A DNA stretch of 64,000 nucleotides from Mariniphaga sp963747515. Its GTDB lineage: Bacteria > Bacteroidota > Bacteroidia > Bacteroidales > Prolixibacteraceae. This document shows, in pieces, positions 9,801 through 17,640 of the stretch. Positions within the stretch are counted from its first letter, which is position 1. Every line of letters begins with the position of its first letter. The DNA is taken from NCBI GenBank assembly GCA_963747515.1, contig CAVVFN010000005.1, positions 596,373-660,372 on the forward strand, given 5' to 3'. A model generated the notes under the pieces. The model worked only from the letters and a program-made list of their open reading frames with translations, had not been told where the DNA came from and made no database searches. A program made the position numbers and the translations under genes.

Positions 9801-10351
9801 GTTACCGCATAAACAAAAATTTTGCCTTCCGCTGCATGAATAAATTGTTTGATGAACCGCTTGCTGTTTTCAACGAAAAAATGTTAAAACCTGAATTGCA
9901 GGATATGGATGCCTTTGCCGACGGAATAAAAAACATTGTGGAAGCACAGCAGAAAGTAGCCTTGCAGTACTTTGCCGAAGGAAGTGTGGAAGCTGCCATA
10001 CCTCCGCTTAAAATTTTGCTTCACATAATGGCTTACGGACATTTCAACGGGAAAGATCTCAGTGATCCGGAATTGCGCAGGGAATTCGACAGGGAATATG
10101 TACTTCAGTCAGATTGGTATCACAAACGTTTGGTGCTTAAGCAGCAAAAGGATGCAGCATTTCTTAAGTCACAGATTCAATACCTGAAATATTTCAGGAA
10201 TGACACCAACAATCGTGAATTGGTAGAAGAAATGAAAATAGATGAACGCATTGCCAAAACCGAAAGCAAGCTGAACCATACCGAATCCGAAGAATACATC
10301 GAACAACTTAATGGAACAATTGGTGCTGACTTTATATTTACCGGCAAATAA
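6872..10351 (+). CDS. Putative PPi-type phosphoenolpyruvate carboxykinase
   Basis: Cytoplasmic protein of 1159 residues (about 130 kDa) without signal peptide or membrane segments. Size and motif order suggest pyrophosphate-dependent PEP carboxykinase, which interconverts oxaloacetate plus PPi with PEP, phosphate and CO2. This family is known from Entamoeba and Propionibacterium and is usually annotated hypothetical. Visible features are an ADNYYGYSKKEIKTQIS block near residues 337-353, EEEHAGGAVAFP near 360-371, and a glycine-rich phosphate-binding-like SGGGKSEIS near 493-501. These could correspond to the substrate and kinase loops of GTP-PEPCK, but the match is from memory and not aligned. 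The last 100 residues are helical and charged. The gene stands alone, between its own promoter-like element and a strong terminator. An unrelated large Bacteroidota family is the alternative. Confidence 0.55.
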   Translation: MRYSEEYGKKTRRKGRREMIQYINLQLAALGQPLFTGETEEEEKLASARFISLTEGLISSFREKSRLLTGHLSPADTRIQNFINDYLKELNFDKSLRLPDTTFVLNQPGMAREVSLPPNGKTFKTQLLNSYRLKQGILNNPAADKRTTKGTFHIVEGGLPVALDKKEVPKTAFAHMLYHALHPSDEINVLPFTANQEKKAHIMVSLLLRPTVCPEVKGVISKKSMEIRFFAPGSLVSNLDFVETIFGNAGDHNLAENDAALDIDHWTGHTGCILLAPQLTKLKKREIGLPNCNNATERQRNDGMCWTDENELYNDGGAFKVTCRDERGVVVTLIADNYYGYSKKEIKTQISYSANLYGLVEEEHAGGAVAFPCGNMGDTLFGYPFSEKFENRYTFKEVKKLLEGKIDIMPENYAVDRKYPNILYIHEHADIDIEKGTVSWVHEGKLHALNLSPEKIYVHPTGHKFQLVKHPEQQLWRIIDTAPEGVFCHKPSTVSGGGKSEISKSMQNAIKYGAFYVQNLEEDSKMADMLINYDFSNRWKNIRPDARPSRPFLSTHRTLGSAVKLLTPSEHYSEEYNNFLLNLPVHVKQLALYIKRMYRSHLDKGSWKEYLNVELVNGRKGNALRYKHNKIIASYVRIGFNPDGQWYLHKLRSDFIPSKKIQTEDDITASITLPSSRLNNLNPEYKNKSVKLLANCESYLFQRPDEAIIRGYDLEAEADIVHDNTFLTNYEPLTREDAVSLYENAILFDQYTQPVKDLIEKVVLGNKDSYFAAPSHTRVVDGIPTNNPRYLQPNLFRYENQDSYLAETGVRLFRKIPVDQTVHFPVNAVLPGRRNNPADFEKGIRPLSVYNPVHYQEVPELFMDFICSLTGKSPSTTGAGSEGALTKGPFNMLVPTSDLNNALLSHILCEYQGFSSAAGYIGQENRFDHDISILVPEIWARLEPEDRDANQLIQNNSLEKLEDFEYKGEKILASRLGYRINKNFAFRCMNKLFDEPLAVFNEKMLKPELQDMDAFADGIKNIVEAQQKVALQYFAEGSVEAAIPPLKILLHIMAYGHFNGKDLSDPELRREFDREYVLQSDWYHKRLVLKQQKDAAFLKSQIQYLKYFRNDTNNRELVEEMKIDERIAKTESKLNHTESEEYIEQLNGTIGADFIFTGK

Positions 10352-10356
10352 TTTAT

Positions 10357-10398
10357 TATAGAACAGCCTGCCGGCAATGCCGGACAGGCTGTTCTATA
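10357..10398. terminator. Bidirectional terminator between convergent genes
   Basis: A 14-bp stem (TATAGAACAGCCTG at 10357-10370 with its complement at 10385-10398) encloses an inner CCGG/CCGG hairpin. It lies between the plus-strand 1159-residue gene and the minus-strand gene ending at 10418, with A/T-rich flanks on both sides, so it can serve both directions. Confidence 0.85.
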
Positions 10399-10417
10399 AT
10401 ATAAATTTTCGGGCAGT

Positions 10418-11098
10418 TTAAAGATTTACCATTACCTTGTAAAAATTAAATTCATCGCGCCGGATGGGATCAAACTGGTAATAAGCCACTGCAATACGGC
10501 AGATATCCTGCGTTGTTTCGTAAATTTCAGCAACTTCTTTTAATCCATAAGTATTCAAATCATTCTCATTTTCAAGCGTTTCAAAGCAACACTTGTATTC
10601 TTCAATCTGACGGGCCGTATCAAAAATCTTTCTAAACAACGAATCAGGAACCCCTTTATGCAAAATCATTGCGCGGGTATTCTCATCCAGGTTGGTTACA
10701 AAAGTTTTCAGCAAATTATACAAGCTGAGATGATCCCCGTTTTTTGCATCGCTGAAATAATCGTTATAACCCAGTTTCCCGAATGTTTCCTTTAAAAATT
10801 GCCTGTTGTTTTTAAAATCCACTTTCATAGAGGCACGCAGAACTCTCAGGCTTTGGAGCCCTGCCACCATCACCTCATGCCACTCGCGGTATCTTTTATC
10901 TTCAATACTGTCGAGGGTATCGGTATAAAACTTTTCTATCGTATCGTTTATCCACACTTGCAGGGATATTGCATATTCCGGATCCCAATCCTTTCGAATG
11001 TTCGACAGCTCATAAATGTTTTCCCTAAAAGATTTGGCGATTTTCTGACAGGACAGAATCGTCGCAGTACTGGTTGGACATAATGTTGCGGTTTCCAT
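10418..11098 (-). CDS. Helical protein of unknown function
   Basis: A 226-residue soluble protein not recognised as any named family. It looks almost entirely alpha-helical, with aromatic-rich segments such as DWDPEYAISLQVWINDTIEKFY near residues 38-59 and WHEVMVAGLQSLRVLRASM near 73-91. No signal peptide, membrane span or metal motif is seen; the two cysteines near the N-terminus and CC in the C-terminal third do not form a known motif. A CAAAACTA element (11129-11136, read as TAGTTTTG on the minus strand) stands just upstream of the ATG. The gene is separated from the his genes by 135 bases and shares the bidirectional terminator. Coding status is supported by length and promoter; function is unknown. 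Confidence 0.6.
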   Translation of the reverse strand: METATLCPTSTATILSCQKIAKSFRENIYELSNIRKDWDPEYAISLQVWINDTIEKFYTDTLDSIEDKRYREWHEVMVAGLQSLRVLRASMKVDFKNNRQFLKETFGKLGYNDYFSDAKNGDHLSLYNLLKTFVTNLDENTRAMILHKGVPDSLFRKIFDTARQIEEYKCCFETLENENDLNTYGLKEVAEIYETTQDICRIAVAYYQFDPIRRDEFNFYKVMVNL

Positions 11099-11128
11099 GA
11101 TGAAGTTTTTTTTGAATTAGCAGCTATA

Positions 11129-11136
11129 CAAAACTA
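11129..11136 (-). promoter_or_regulatory. Putative -7 element of the helical unknown gene
   Basis: On the minus strand this reads TAGTTTTG, matching TAnnTTTG, 31 bases before the start codon at 11098. The -33 box is not at standard spacing. Confidence 0.4.
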
Positions 11137-11233
11137 CCAACTTAATCGCAAACGGCCCATGAAATAAAAGAAAATATAAAATGTTTTACAGTTATGTTAT
11201 GAAACTATGTTACACAACATCAAGTCCTTATTC

Positions 11234-11851
11234 CTAAGCATGTCTTTTGCGCAATTCATTTACCACATCCTCCACTCTGAAGCCTTTATGGGAGAGTAAA
11301 ACCAGCAGGTGATACAAAAGGTCACCAGCTTCATAAATAAAATTTTCATCATCGTTTGCCATAGCACCGATAATGGTCTCAACAGCTTCTTCACCCACTT
11401 TCTGTGAAATTTTTGAGGTGCCACTTCTGAAAAGCGAAGTAGTGTAGGAGCCTTCAGGCATTTCCTGTTTTCGCTTATCGATAAAATCCTGCAGATAAGT
11501 CAGAAAACCAGTTTCTGAATCTTTATTCATTTCAGAAAAACAGGTGTCTGCGCCGGTATGGCAAACCGGCCCTTCAGGATTGGCCTTAACAAGCAAGGTA
11601 TCATTATCACAATCAACCAGTATGGAAACAACATTCAGGAAATTTCCCGATTCTTCCCCCTTGGTCCACAATCTGTTTTTTGAACGGGAAAAAAAAGTAA
11701 CCTTCCCGGTTTCCTCTGTTTTTTTAACGGCATCGCGATTCATAAAACCCACCATTAAAACCTTTGAGGTGGTATTATCCTGAACAACTGCCGGTATTAA
11801 ACCATTCAGTTTACTAAAATCAATTTTATCTATGTCTGAAAAAATACGCAT
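11234..11851 (-). CDS. hisIE: Bifunctional phosphoribosyl-AMP cyclohydrolase/phosphoribosyl-ATP pyrophosphatase
   Basis: Histidine biosynthesis steps 2 and 3 in one 205-residue protein. The HisI part (about residues 1-115) carries the zinc/metal residues VDCDNDTLL and GPVCHTGADTCF. The HisE part (about 120-205) has the pyrophosphatase helices SQKVGEEAVETIIGA and EAGDLLYHLLVLL, with the E-E-x-x-E and E-x-x-D metal patterns. The length is normal for Bacteroidota HisIE fusions. It is the last of three his genes read on the minus strand, 33 bases after hisF. Confidence 0.96.
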   Translation of the reverse strand: MRIFSDIDKIDFSKLNGLIPAVVQDNTTSKVLMVGFMNRDAVKKTEETGKVTFFSRSKNRLWTKGEESGNFLNVVSILVDCDNDTLLVKANPEGPVCHTGADTCFSEMNKDSETGFLTYLQDFIDKRKQEMPEGSYTTSLFRSGTSKISQKVGEEAVETIIGAMANDDENFIYEAGDLLYHLLVLLSHKGFRVEDVVNELRKRHA

Positions 11852-11884
11852 GGTTATTATATAAAGGTGAGTTTATGAATTTCT

Positions 11885-12640
11885 TTACCTGATTGCAATA
11901 CCCCGATCCTTTAGAAACGTTTTTAATACCGGGATGGGGATTTCGTTGTAATGAAAAATACTGGCTGCCAGCCCTGCATCTGCTTTTCCTTTCGTAAAAA
12001 CGTCAACAAAATGTTCTTTAGTACCTGCCCCTCCTGAGGCAATAACAGGAATTTTAAGAGAACCGGCAAGTTGCGCCAGCTGTTCATTCGCAAAACCGTT
12101 TTTAGTACCATCGTGGTTCATGGAAGTAAAGAGGATTTCTCCTGCTCCCCTGTCTTCTGCCTCCTTAGCCCATGAAAATAATTCTTTACCTGTAGGAATA
12201 CGACCACCGTTCACGGTAACGGTCCAGTGGTTGCTTTCGTCGCCGCGGGCATCGATGGCTACCACCACAAACTGGCTGCCAAAACTTTTAGCCATTTCAT
12301 CAATCAGTTGCGGATTACGCACTGCCGATGAATTTACAGAGATCTTATCGGCACCGGCATTAAGCAGGGTTCCCGCATCCCCGGTTTCGCTGATTCCCCC
12401 GCCAACGGTAAATGGAATATTTAAATGACGGGCGATCCGCTTTACAAGCTCAACAAAAGTTTTACGTCCTTCGTGGGTTGCGGTAATATCAAGAAATACC
12501 AGTTCGTCGGCACCATCGGCAGCATATTTGGCACCCAACTCTACCGGATCGCCCACTTCCTTAATATCAACAAAATTTATTCCTTTAACAGTTTGTCCGT
12601 TGCGGATATCCAAACAGGGTATGATTCGTTTTGCAAGCAT
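11885..12640 (-). CDS. hisF: Imidazole glycerol phosphate synthase cyclase subunit HisF
   Basis: TIM-barrel cyclase that, with the glutaminase HisH, converts PRFAR to imidazole glycerol phosphate and AICAR. The 251 residues match the usual HisF length. Key points are the catalytic aspartate in IIPCLDIRNGQ (residue about 11), the phosphate loop TVGGGI near residues 79-84, the second catalytic aspartate in VVAIDARGD near 130, and the second phosphate loop VIASGGAGT near 222-230. HisH is not encoded in this window and must be elsewhere. It lies between hisA and hisIE. Confidence 0.97.
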   Translation of the reverse strand: MLAKRIIPCLDIRNGQTVKGINFVDIKEVGDPVELGAKYAADGADELVFLDITATHEGRKTFVELVKRIARHLNIPFTVGGGISETGDAGTLLNAGADKISVNSSAVRNPQLIDEMAKSFGSQFVVVAIDARGDESNHWTVTVNGGRIPTGKELFSWAKEAEDRGAGEILFTSMNHDGTKNGFANEQLAQLAGSLKIPVIASGGAGTKEHFVDVFTKGKADAGLAASIFHYNEIPIPVLKTFLKDRGIAIR

Positions 12641-12723
12641 GTGTCGTATAAAGTGTATGGTTAAAACTTTAATGTTAATATAAATCGTTTTCCAACTGAA
12701 GGTTTAATTTTATTCAGGACCAT

Positions 12724-13455
12724 TTACTTATTGTAATCCTTTATTTCCTTCAGGCTGATTTTTCCTTCATAAACCGCTTTGCCCGTAATAACACACGGCA
12801 CATTCATTTCAGCCAGTTTCCTGATTTCCTTCATGGAAGCAATTCCGCCGCTGGCAATAATTTCAACATCCGGAAGAACCTGCATGATTTCAGCATACAA
12901 TTCAAAAGCCGGGCCTGTAAGCATGCCATCACGTCCAATATCGGTTGAAATTACCTTGACTATGCCTTTATGATGAAAATCCGAAATAAAATCAACGACA
13001 GGAAGTTTTGTTTCTTCCTCCCACCCGTTTACTGCAACTTTACCATCTTTGGCATCAGCACCCAGAATGATTTTCTCAGGACCGTATTTTGCAAGCCATT
13101 CAAAAAAAGCATCGGGTTCTTTTACCGCTATACTTCCCCCGGTAATCATTGCGGCACCTGAATTAAAAGCAATTTCCAGGTCTTTATCCGATTTTAATCC
13201 CCCGCCAAAATCAATGATCAGCCCGGTTTTGGAGGCAATCCGTTCCAGTATGTGATAATTCACAATGTGCCTGGAACGGGCACCGTCCAAATCGACCAAA
13301 TGCAGCCGCTGTATGCCCGCATCCTCAAACATCCGCGCCACCTCCAGCGGATCTTCATTATAAACGGTTTTGCGGCTGTAATCCCCCTGTGCAAGCCGCA
13401 CACATTTGCCACCAAGGATATCAATGGCCGGTATAATTTCTGTCCTTCTGTTCAT
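12724..13455 (-). CDS. hisA: ProFAR isomerase HisA
   Basis: Phosphoribosylformimino-5-aminoimidazole carboxamide ribotide isomerase, a 243-residue TIM barrel paralogous to HisF. It shows the N-terminal catalytic aspartate in IIPAIDILGGKCVRL, a phosphate loop at IDFGGGLKS, the second aspartate in STDIGRDGM, and the C-terminal loop IIASGGIAS. As first gene of the minus-strand hisA-hisF-hisIE group it is preceded by a near-consensus -7 element. The gap to hisF is 83 bases with no hairpin noticed. Confidence 0.97.
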   Translation of the reverse strand: MNRRTEIIPAIDILGGKCVRLAQGDYSRKTVYNEDPLEVARMFEDAGIQRLHLVDLDGARSRHIVNYHILERIASKTGLIIDFGGGLKSDKDLEIAFNSGAAMITGGSIAVKEPDAFFEWLAKYGPEKIILGADAKDGKVAVNGWEEETKLPVVDFISDFHHKGIVKVISTDIGRDGMLTGPAFELYAEIMQVLPDVEIIASGGIASMKEIRKLAEMNVPCVITGKAVYEGKISLKEIKDYNK

Positions 13456-13479
13456 TAAAAAATAGCTCTGTCAGACCCG

Positions 13480-13487
13480 CAAAGATA
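13480..13487 (-). promoter_or_regulatory. Putative -7 element of the hisA-F-IE operon
   Basis: Reads TATCTTTG on the minus strand, a full TAnnTTTG match 25 bases before the hisA ATG. It predicts a leader of fewer than 20 bases, too short for a classical his attenuator. The -33 box is weak. Confidence 0.5.
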
Positions 13488-13765
13488 AGGGTATAATGCC
13501 AAAAATCCTATCCTTCATTCAAAGCTTACTGCTTTGTTTATTCGGGTCTCATTATTTTGGTGTTTTTGGTTATAGGGTTCATGTGGTTTATATTGTTCAT
13601 ATTGTTGGAAGACCGGAAAAAACAGATTTCAACAAACAGTAAAAAAATAACGCTATAAATTAACCGCCAAATCATGAAACGGTCAGTTTAAAGTAAATTC
13701 AGAACCCCCGATGCTATAAAAAAGTCAACTGGTGCAGTTTCATAAAACAGTTCCACCAGAGGATT
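13488..13765. other. Intergenic region with a faint trace of the composite repeat
   Basis: Non-coding gap between hisA and the esterase gene. Bases 13553-13570 read TTATTTTGGTGTTTTTGG and 13605-13618 read GTTGGAAGACCGGA. These resemble, in the same order, the core (TTTTGGTGCTTTTGGTG) and heptamer (GTTGGAAGACCGAAG) parts of the array at 54.5-55.8 kb. The match is short and could be chance. No gene is supported here. Confidence 0.3.
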
Positions 13766-15046
13766 TCATTTTAGAAGTCTTTCCTCCAGCCATTCATTTT
13801 TAATTTGCTGCTGTTCCGGGAATGACCAATGTTGAGTTTCCTGAAAAACATGAAGCTCCTTTTCAGCAGAAATTACATTATAGGCAGCAAACGTTGATGT
13901 GGGTGGACATACGTTATCGTTGTATCCCCAGCTGTACATACCCGGCACTTTTACGAAGCGGGCAAAATTCACAACATCAAAATATTTTGAGGTCTCCACC
14001 TTATCCGGTTTATTTGTTGTTTCATTCCGGAACAATTGAGGCCATCCGCCTGCACGCCCGTGAATGTAACCCGTAAGGTCGGACAGGGCCGGGTAAAAAG
14101 CAGCCAGATAATCGATCCGATCATCGAGGCCGGCTGTAATTATGGAAAGTGCTCCTCCCTGACTTCCGCCAGTGACGGCAATAGCGCTTCCGTTGCATTG
14201 TTCCAGCGATTCTAAAAAATCAACAGCACGCACACATCCCAGGTAAACCCGTTTAAAGTAATAATCATCCCTGTTATCGAGGTTCATACGCCAGTAACCA
14301 TCAAGGGCACCGGAACGCAAGGCATCGTAAACGGAAGGATCGAGATTAACCGGTATGCCATGGATGCCAATCTGAAAGGTCACAATTCCTTGTTCCGCAT
14401 TCCAGACATCCCCTGAATAGGGTCTTATGCCCGCTCCCGGAACATGCAACAGTGCCGGATACTTCCCCTCCGCTTTGGGCATGCACAAAATGCCGTAGAT
14501 TTTCCCCTTTATGTTATCGATGCTTACATGATACACATTCACATTGGCGGTACACCTTTCAGGCAACAGGGTCATTACCGGCCTTACGGGAACTTTGGCC
14601 AGTTCCGCTTTGGCATTATTCCAAAAATCTTCAAAATCAGCAGGCAAAGTGGTGGTAGGCTGAATTTCTCCGGGTGAAAAACCGGCCGTAGCATACGACG
14701 AATATTTTTTCCCGTCCACCTCTACCGATGCTTGGCAACGCAGAAAGCCAGGTTCTTTAAACGCTTTTGCCCTGACCGAAGCCACGCCTTTTTTTAGGGT
14801 TAATGTGCCCTCATCCCACGACTTCATCAATTCGGGCTGAATGCTGTAGTGCACCTGTATGCCATCCAGCGGAATGTTGTTACGCAACACGGAAATCTGA
14901 AATTCAGCCCGATCTCCTGTTTCATAGGTCCAGTCCGGTTTATCGGGAGACACGATTACCTGAACAAATTGCTTTGGAGGTTGAGCAAATAATGCAGTGC
15001 CCAACATCAGCACCATTAATAAAGAGACTAATCTTTTGTTTCTCAT
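13766..15046 (-). CDS. Acetylxylan esterase-like (CE7, AXE1) secreted hydrolase
   Basis: Alpha/beta-hydrolase of the CE7 family (acetylxylan esterase/cephalosporin-C deacetylase), expected to remove acetyl groups from plant-type oligosaccharides. The 426 residues begin with a signal peptide (about 1-22, ending LFAQ). An N-terminal beta-rich domain (about 25-125) precedes the AXE1 domain. The nucleophile is the serine of VTGGSQGGAL near residue 293. The acid lies in SWGYNDNVCPP near 377, and the histidine in ETQHWSFP near 408. The pocket motif PGAGIRPY corresponds to the RG/PG oxyanion region of the family. It is transcribed alone on the minus strand. Confidence 0.88.
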   Translation of the reverse strand: MRNKRLVSLLMVLMLGTALFAQPPKQFVQVIVSPDKPDWTYETGDRAEFQISVLRNNIPLDGIQVHYSIQPELMKSWDEGTLTLKKGVASVRAKAFKEPGFLRCQASVEVDGKKYSSYATAGFSPGEIQPTTTLPADFEDFWNNAKAELAKVPVRPVMTLLPERCTANVNVYHVSIDNIKGKIYGILCMPKAEGKYPALLHVPGAGIRPYSGDVWNAEQGIVTFQIGIHGIPVNLDPSVYDALRSGALDGYWRMNLDNRDDYYFKRVYLGCVRAVDFLESLEQCNGSAIAVTGGSQGGALSIITAGLDDRIDYLAAFYPALSDLTGYIHGRAGGWPQLFRNETTNKPDKVETSKYFDVVNFARFVKVPGMYSWGYNDNVCPPTSTFAAYNVISAEKELHVFQETQHWSFPEQQQIKNEWLEERLLK

Positions 15047-15360
15047 AAGTCGATAATTAAATTAAAAGAAGTGAAGGCATTGATTTGGTCAAATTTCACT
15101 TACAGAATATTCCTTCTAAAATAGTATTTATAAAGCAGCCACACCACATATTTTTAAAAAAAATTAAAATAAATGACCAAAAAAAACCTTCAAAACCGGA
15201 AAAATATTTCCGGCAGTGATGGATCGTAATTTATCGTAAAACAACTTCTCTAAAGCAGCTATTCCAACGGCTACACCTTTTACAAAATGAGACAGTCAGG
15301 TTATTTGCGGTTGAATGAACTGGTAGATCCCCTTGTTTAATTACCGCCATAACTGATAAT
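15047..15360. other. Intergenic region without recognised content
   Basis: About 310 bases upstream of the esterase gene and downstream of the DUF1080 operon. It is AT-rich in the first half and has no open frame of interest. No clear -7 element was found for the esterase. Confidence 0.4.
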
Positions 15361-15403
15361 AATGAATTAAGCTCTCCGGAAAAATTCCGGGGAGCTTAAT
15401 TCA
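15361..15403 (-). terminator. Terminator of the DUF1080 operon
   Basis: Near-perfect palindrome with arms AATGAATTAAGCTC (from 15361) and GAGCTTAATTCATT (to 15403), plus inner CCGGA/TCCGG pairing around an A-rich loop. It lies 30 bases after the oxidoreductase stop on the minus strand. Confidence 0.8.
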
Positions 15404-15433
15404 TTATTAAAAACCAAATCTTCCGTGAATCAT

Positions 15434-16777
15434 TTATACCGTGGGCTTCCAGCCTGGTTCATAATTCCGTTCCCACAGTTTCATTGCTTCGCGGTCGTAC
15501 ATTCTGCCGGTTTTATCGTCGATATCGAAGCTTTTCCCAATCCGGTATGCTATGTTTGAATAATGCACCATAGCCATGCTGATGGTTGCTTCGTCGATGG
15601 GTGCCGCTAATTTTGCTTTCCCCCTGATGGTGTCGAAGAAATTAATCATATGGGCGGTAGTCATATCCCCGCCGCCGCCGAGTGCAGTGCCTGCTTCATT
15701 CGACGACGATTTATTGTCCCTGATCAGTTTTCCTGCACGATCGTACAATTCATACTTACTGCGATTAACAAAAACGGTTCCTTCGCTGCCAAAAATAAGG
15801 GTTCCGCGGTCGCTGCCATAAGTACTGTACCCGTTACGGCTTTTGCCGTCCCATTCAATAACTTTATCGCCTTCAAACAGGAAACGGACCGACATGGTGT
15901 CGTACATTTCCCAGCCGTCGTCCAAAAAATGCCGTTTTGCAGCTTCTGTATTCACATGGTACGGGAAATTCACATTCAGCGCCCAGCGGGCAACATCCAA
16001 CTCATGTGTCGCATTATTTCCCGCTTCGGCAGTGCCATAATCCCAGCCGTACCAGTGCCAGTTGTAATCCCACGTTTCCCGGGTATAATCACGACGCGGT
16101 GCAGGCCCCTGGAACAGATCCCAATCGAGACCTTCGGGCACAGGTACTTTCTTTTGAACAGGTACCGGTCCTCTTGAATTGCTGTAAAATGCCACTGCTT
16201 TATAAGGTGTACCAATTACTCCTTTATGAATTTCATTAATGATTTGAATGGTATGATCCGAAGAACGCTGCTGATTTCCCATTTGTACCACCTTGTTCAG
16301 CTTCCGGGCGGCTTCCGCTATCAGTTCATTTTCGAACATATTATGGCTGCAGGGCTTTTCCACGTACACATGTTTTCCGCCCTTCATGGCCAGTACCGAA
16401 CCCGGGGTATGCCAATGATCGGGTGTGGCATTGATAAGCACATCAACATGAGGATCATCAATTACCTTACGGATATCGTTGGCCGGTTGTGGTTTATAGC
16501 TGATGTATTTTGAAAAATTCTGCAAAGCCTTTTCCCGTTGTTTTTCCATTACATCGCACAAATACACCAGCTCAACGTTGGCTTCCTTTGCTGCAACGGG
16601 TTCATAATAGGCGCCCAGCCTCCGTCCCAGGCCGGCAATGGCCACATTCAGCCGTTCATTTGCACCCATAATCCGTTTATAACTCCGCGCAGTACTTCCT
16701 GCAGCAGAGCCCGTTATTGCAATCCCCGCTGCACCGGCTGCTGCTTTCCGGATAAAATTTCTTCTGTTCTCCATCAT
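15434..16777 (-). CDS. Gfo/Idh/MocA family oxidoreductase, Tat-exported type
   Basis: NAD(P)-dependent sugar oxidoreductase of 447 residues. The N-terminus RRNFIRKAAAGAAG carries a twin-arginine signal, so export is likely, with a tightly bound cofactor (inference). The Rossmann dinucleotide site is VAIAGLGRRLG near residues 45-55. The catalytic lysine sits in the EKPCS motif near residue 143, and C-terminal barrel residues include NNATHELDVARW near 255-266. It ends an operon with a TIM-barrel isomerase and a DUF1080 lipoprotein, a set linked with 3-keto-glycoside cleavage, where such enzymes oxidise or reduce C3 of the sugar. The exact substrate is unknown. Confidence 0.88.
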   Translation of the reverse strand: MMENRRNFIRKAAAGAAGIAITGSAAGSTARSYKRIMGANERLNVAIAGLGRRLGAYYEPVAAKEANVELVYLCDVMEKQREKALQNFSKYISYKPQPANDIRKVIDDPHVDVLINATPDHWHTPGSVLAMKGGKHVYVEKPCSHNMFENELIAEAARKLNKVVQMGNQQRSSDHTIQIINEIHKGVIGTPYKAVAFYSNSRGPVPVQKKVPVPEGLDWDLFQGPAPRRDYTRETWDYNWHWYGWDYGTAEAGNNATHELDVARWALNVNFPYHVNTEAAKRHFLDDGWEMYDTMSVRFLFEGDKVIEWDGKSRNGYSTYGSDRGTLIFGSEGTVFVNRSKYELYDRAGKLIRDNKSSSNEAGTALGGGGDMTTAHMINFFDTIRGKAKLAAPIDEATISMAMVHYSNIAYRIGKSFDIDDKTGRMYDREAMKLWERNYEPGWKPTV

Positions 16778-16796
16778 TAAACCTCAAATTTTATTT

Positions 16797-17636
16797 TTAC
16801 AGCGTTGCAAGTACACCTTTGGTATATCCTAAAGATTCCATCATTCCCGGAAGCGGATCATCTGCTTCAGCTTCATACTCAAGTGCCAGGGTACCGCTGT
16901 ATCCCAATTTCACCACGGTGTTCAGAAAAGATGGAAAATCAATTACGCCACGACCAATAATTGCGGTTGACCCATCGGCAGAAGCGGAAGTAACGTCTTT
17001 AATATGAACATCATAAACACGATCAAAAAAATCTTTTATATCCTGTTCCGGATTCCGGTTGATGCGCTTGGTATGACCGATATCGATACATAGCCCCATG
17101 CGTTTGTCCATGTTCTTAATCAACCTGTATGCACTTTCGGCACTGGGGTATAGCTTATCGCCCGGTCCGTGGTTGTGGATAGCCATAATAATATCGTACT
17201 GTTTTACCTTGCCTTCCACATATTCCAACAATTCATGATTGGGGACGCCAATAATCATTTTCAGGCCAGCAGTTTTTGCATACTCAAAGGCGTTGTCTGC
17301 ATCAGCCTTTGTCTTCATGTAGATAACTCCTGCTCCATAAAGTTCAACCCCTTTTTTTCTGCACAATTCCACAGTTTCCCTGATTTGCTGCTTACTGGCA
17401 TCGAGGGGAAGATGCATGTCTTTAAAAGTGATGCGGTTTACACCGCACCGGAGTGTCATATCGAGCGCTTCTTCGGTTGAAAACTTACGCAGGGTATAGG
17501 ATGCCACACCCAGTTTGTATTTGCCGTTCTTTTTAACAGCTCCCGATTTACCTTCTGAAGCCCTGGCCCATGCAGGAACAGCAGCTGCTGCCATACCAAT
17601 ACCGGCTGCTTTTAAAAAATTTCTTCTGTTTGCCAT
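16797..17636 (-). CDS. Sugar phosphate isomerase/epimerase-like TIM-barrel protein
   Basis: Xylose-isomerase-like TIM-barrel protein, 279 residues, with a Tat-type leader (NRRNFLKAAGIGMAAAA, residues 3-19, cleavage near WARA). Metal-ligand candidates follow the family order: an acidic residue in the MKTKADADNAF to IIGVPNHE region, H in AIHNHGPGD near 154, D and H in LCIDIGHTKR near 183-189, and E in LALEYEAEADDP near 258. Proteins of this kind act as isomerases, epimerases or, in 3-keto-sugar pathways, as lyase/hydratase partners. The gene is 4 bases from the DUF1080 gene and 19 from the oxidoreductase, so the three form one operon. Confidence 0.85.
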   Translation of the reverse strand: MANRRNFLKAAGIGMAAAAVPAWARASEGKSGAVKKNGKYKLGVASYTLRKFSTEEALDMTLRCGVNRITFKDMHLPLDASKQQIRETVELCRKKGVELYGAGVIYMKTKADADNAFEYAKTAGLKMIIGVPNHELLEYVEGKVKQYDIIMAIHNHGPGDKLYPSAESAYRLIKNMDKRMGLCIDIGHTKRINRNPEQDIKDFFDRVYDVHIKDVTSASADGSTAIIGRGVIDFPSFLNTVVKLGYSGTLALEYEAEADDPLPGMMESLGYTKGVLATL

Positions 17637-17640
17637 AATT

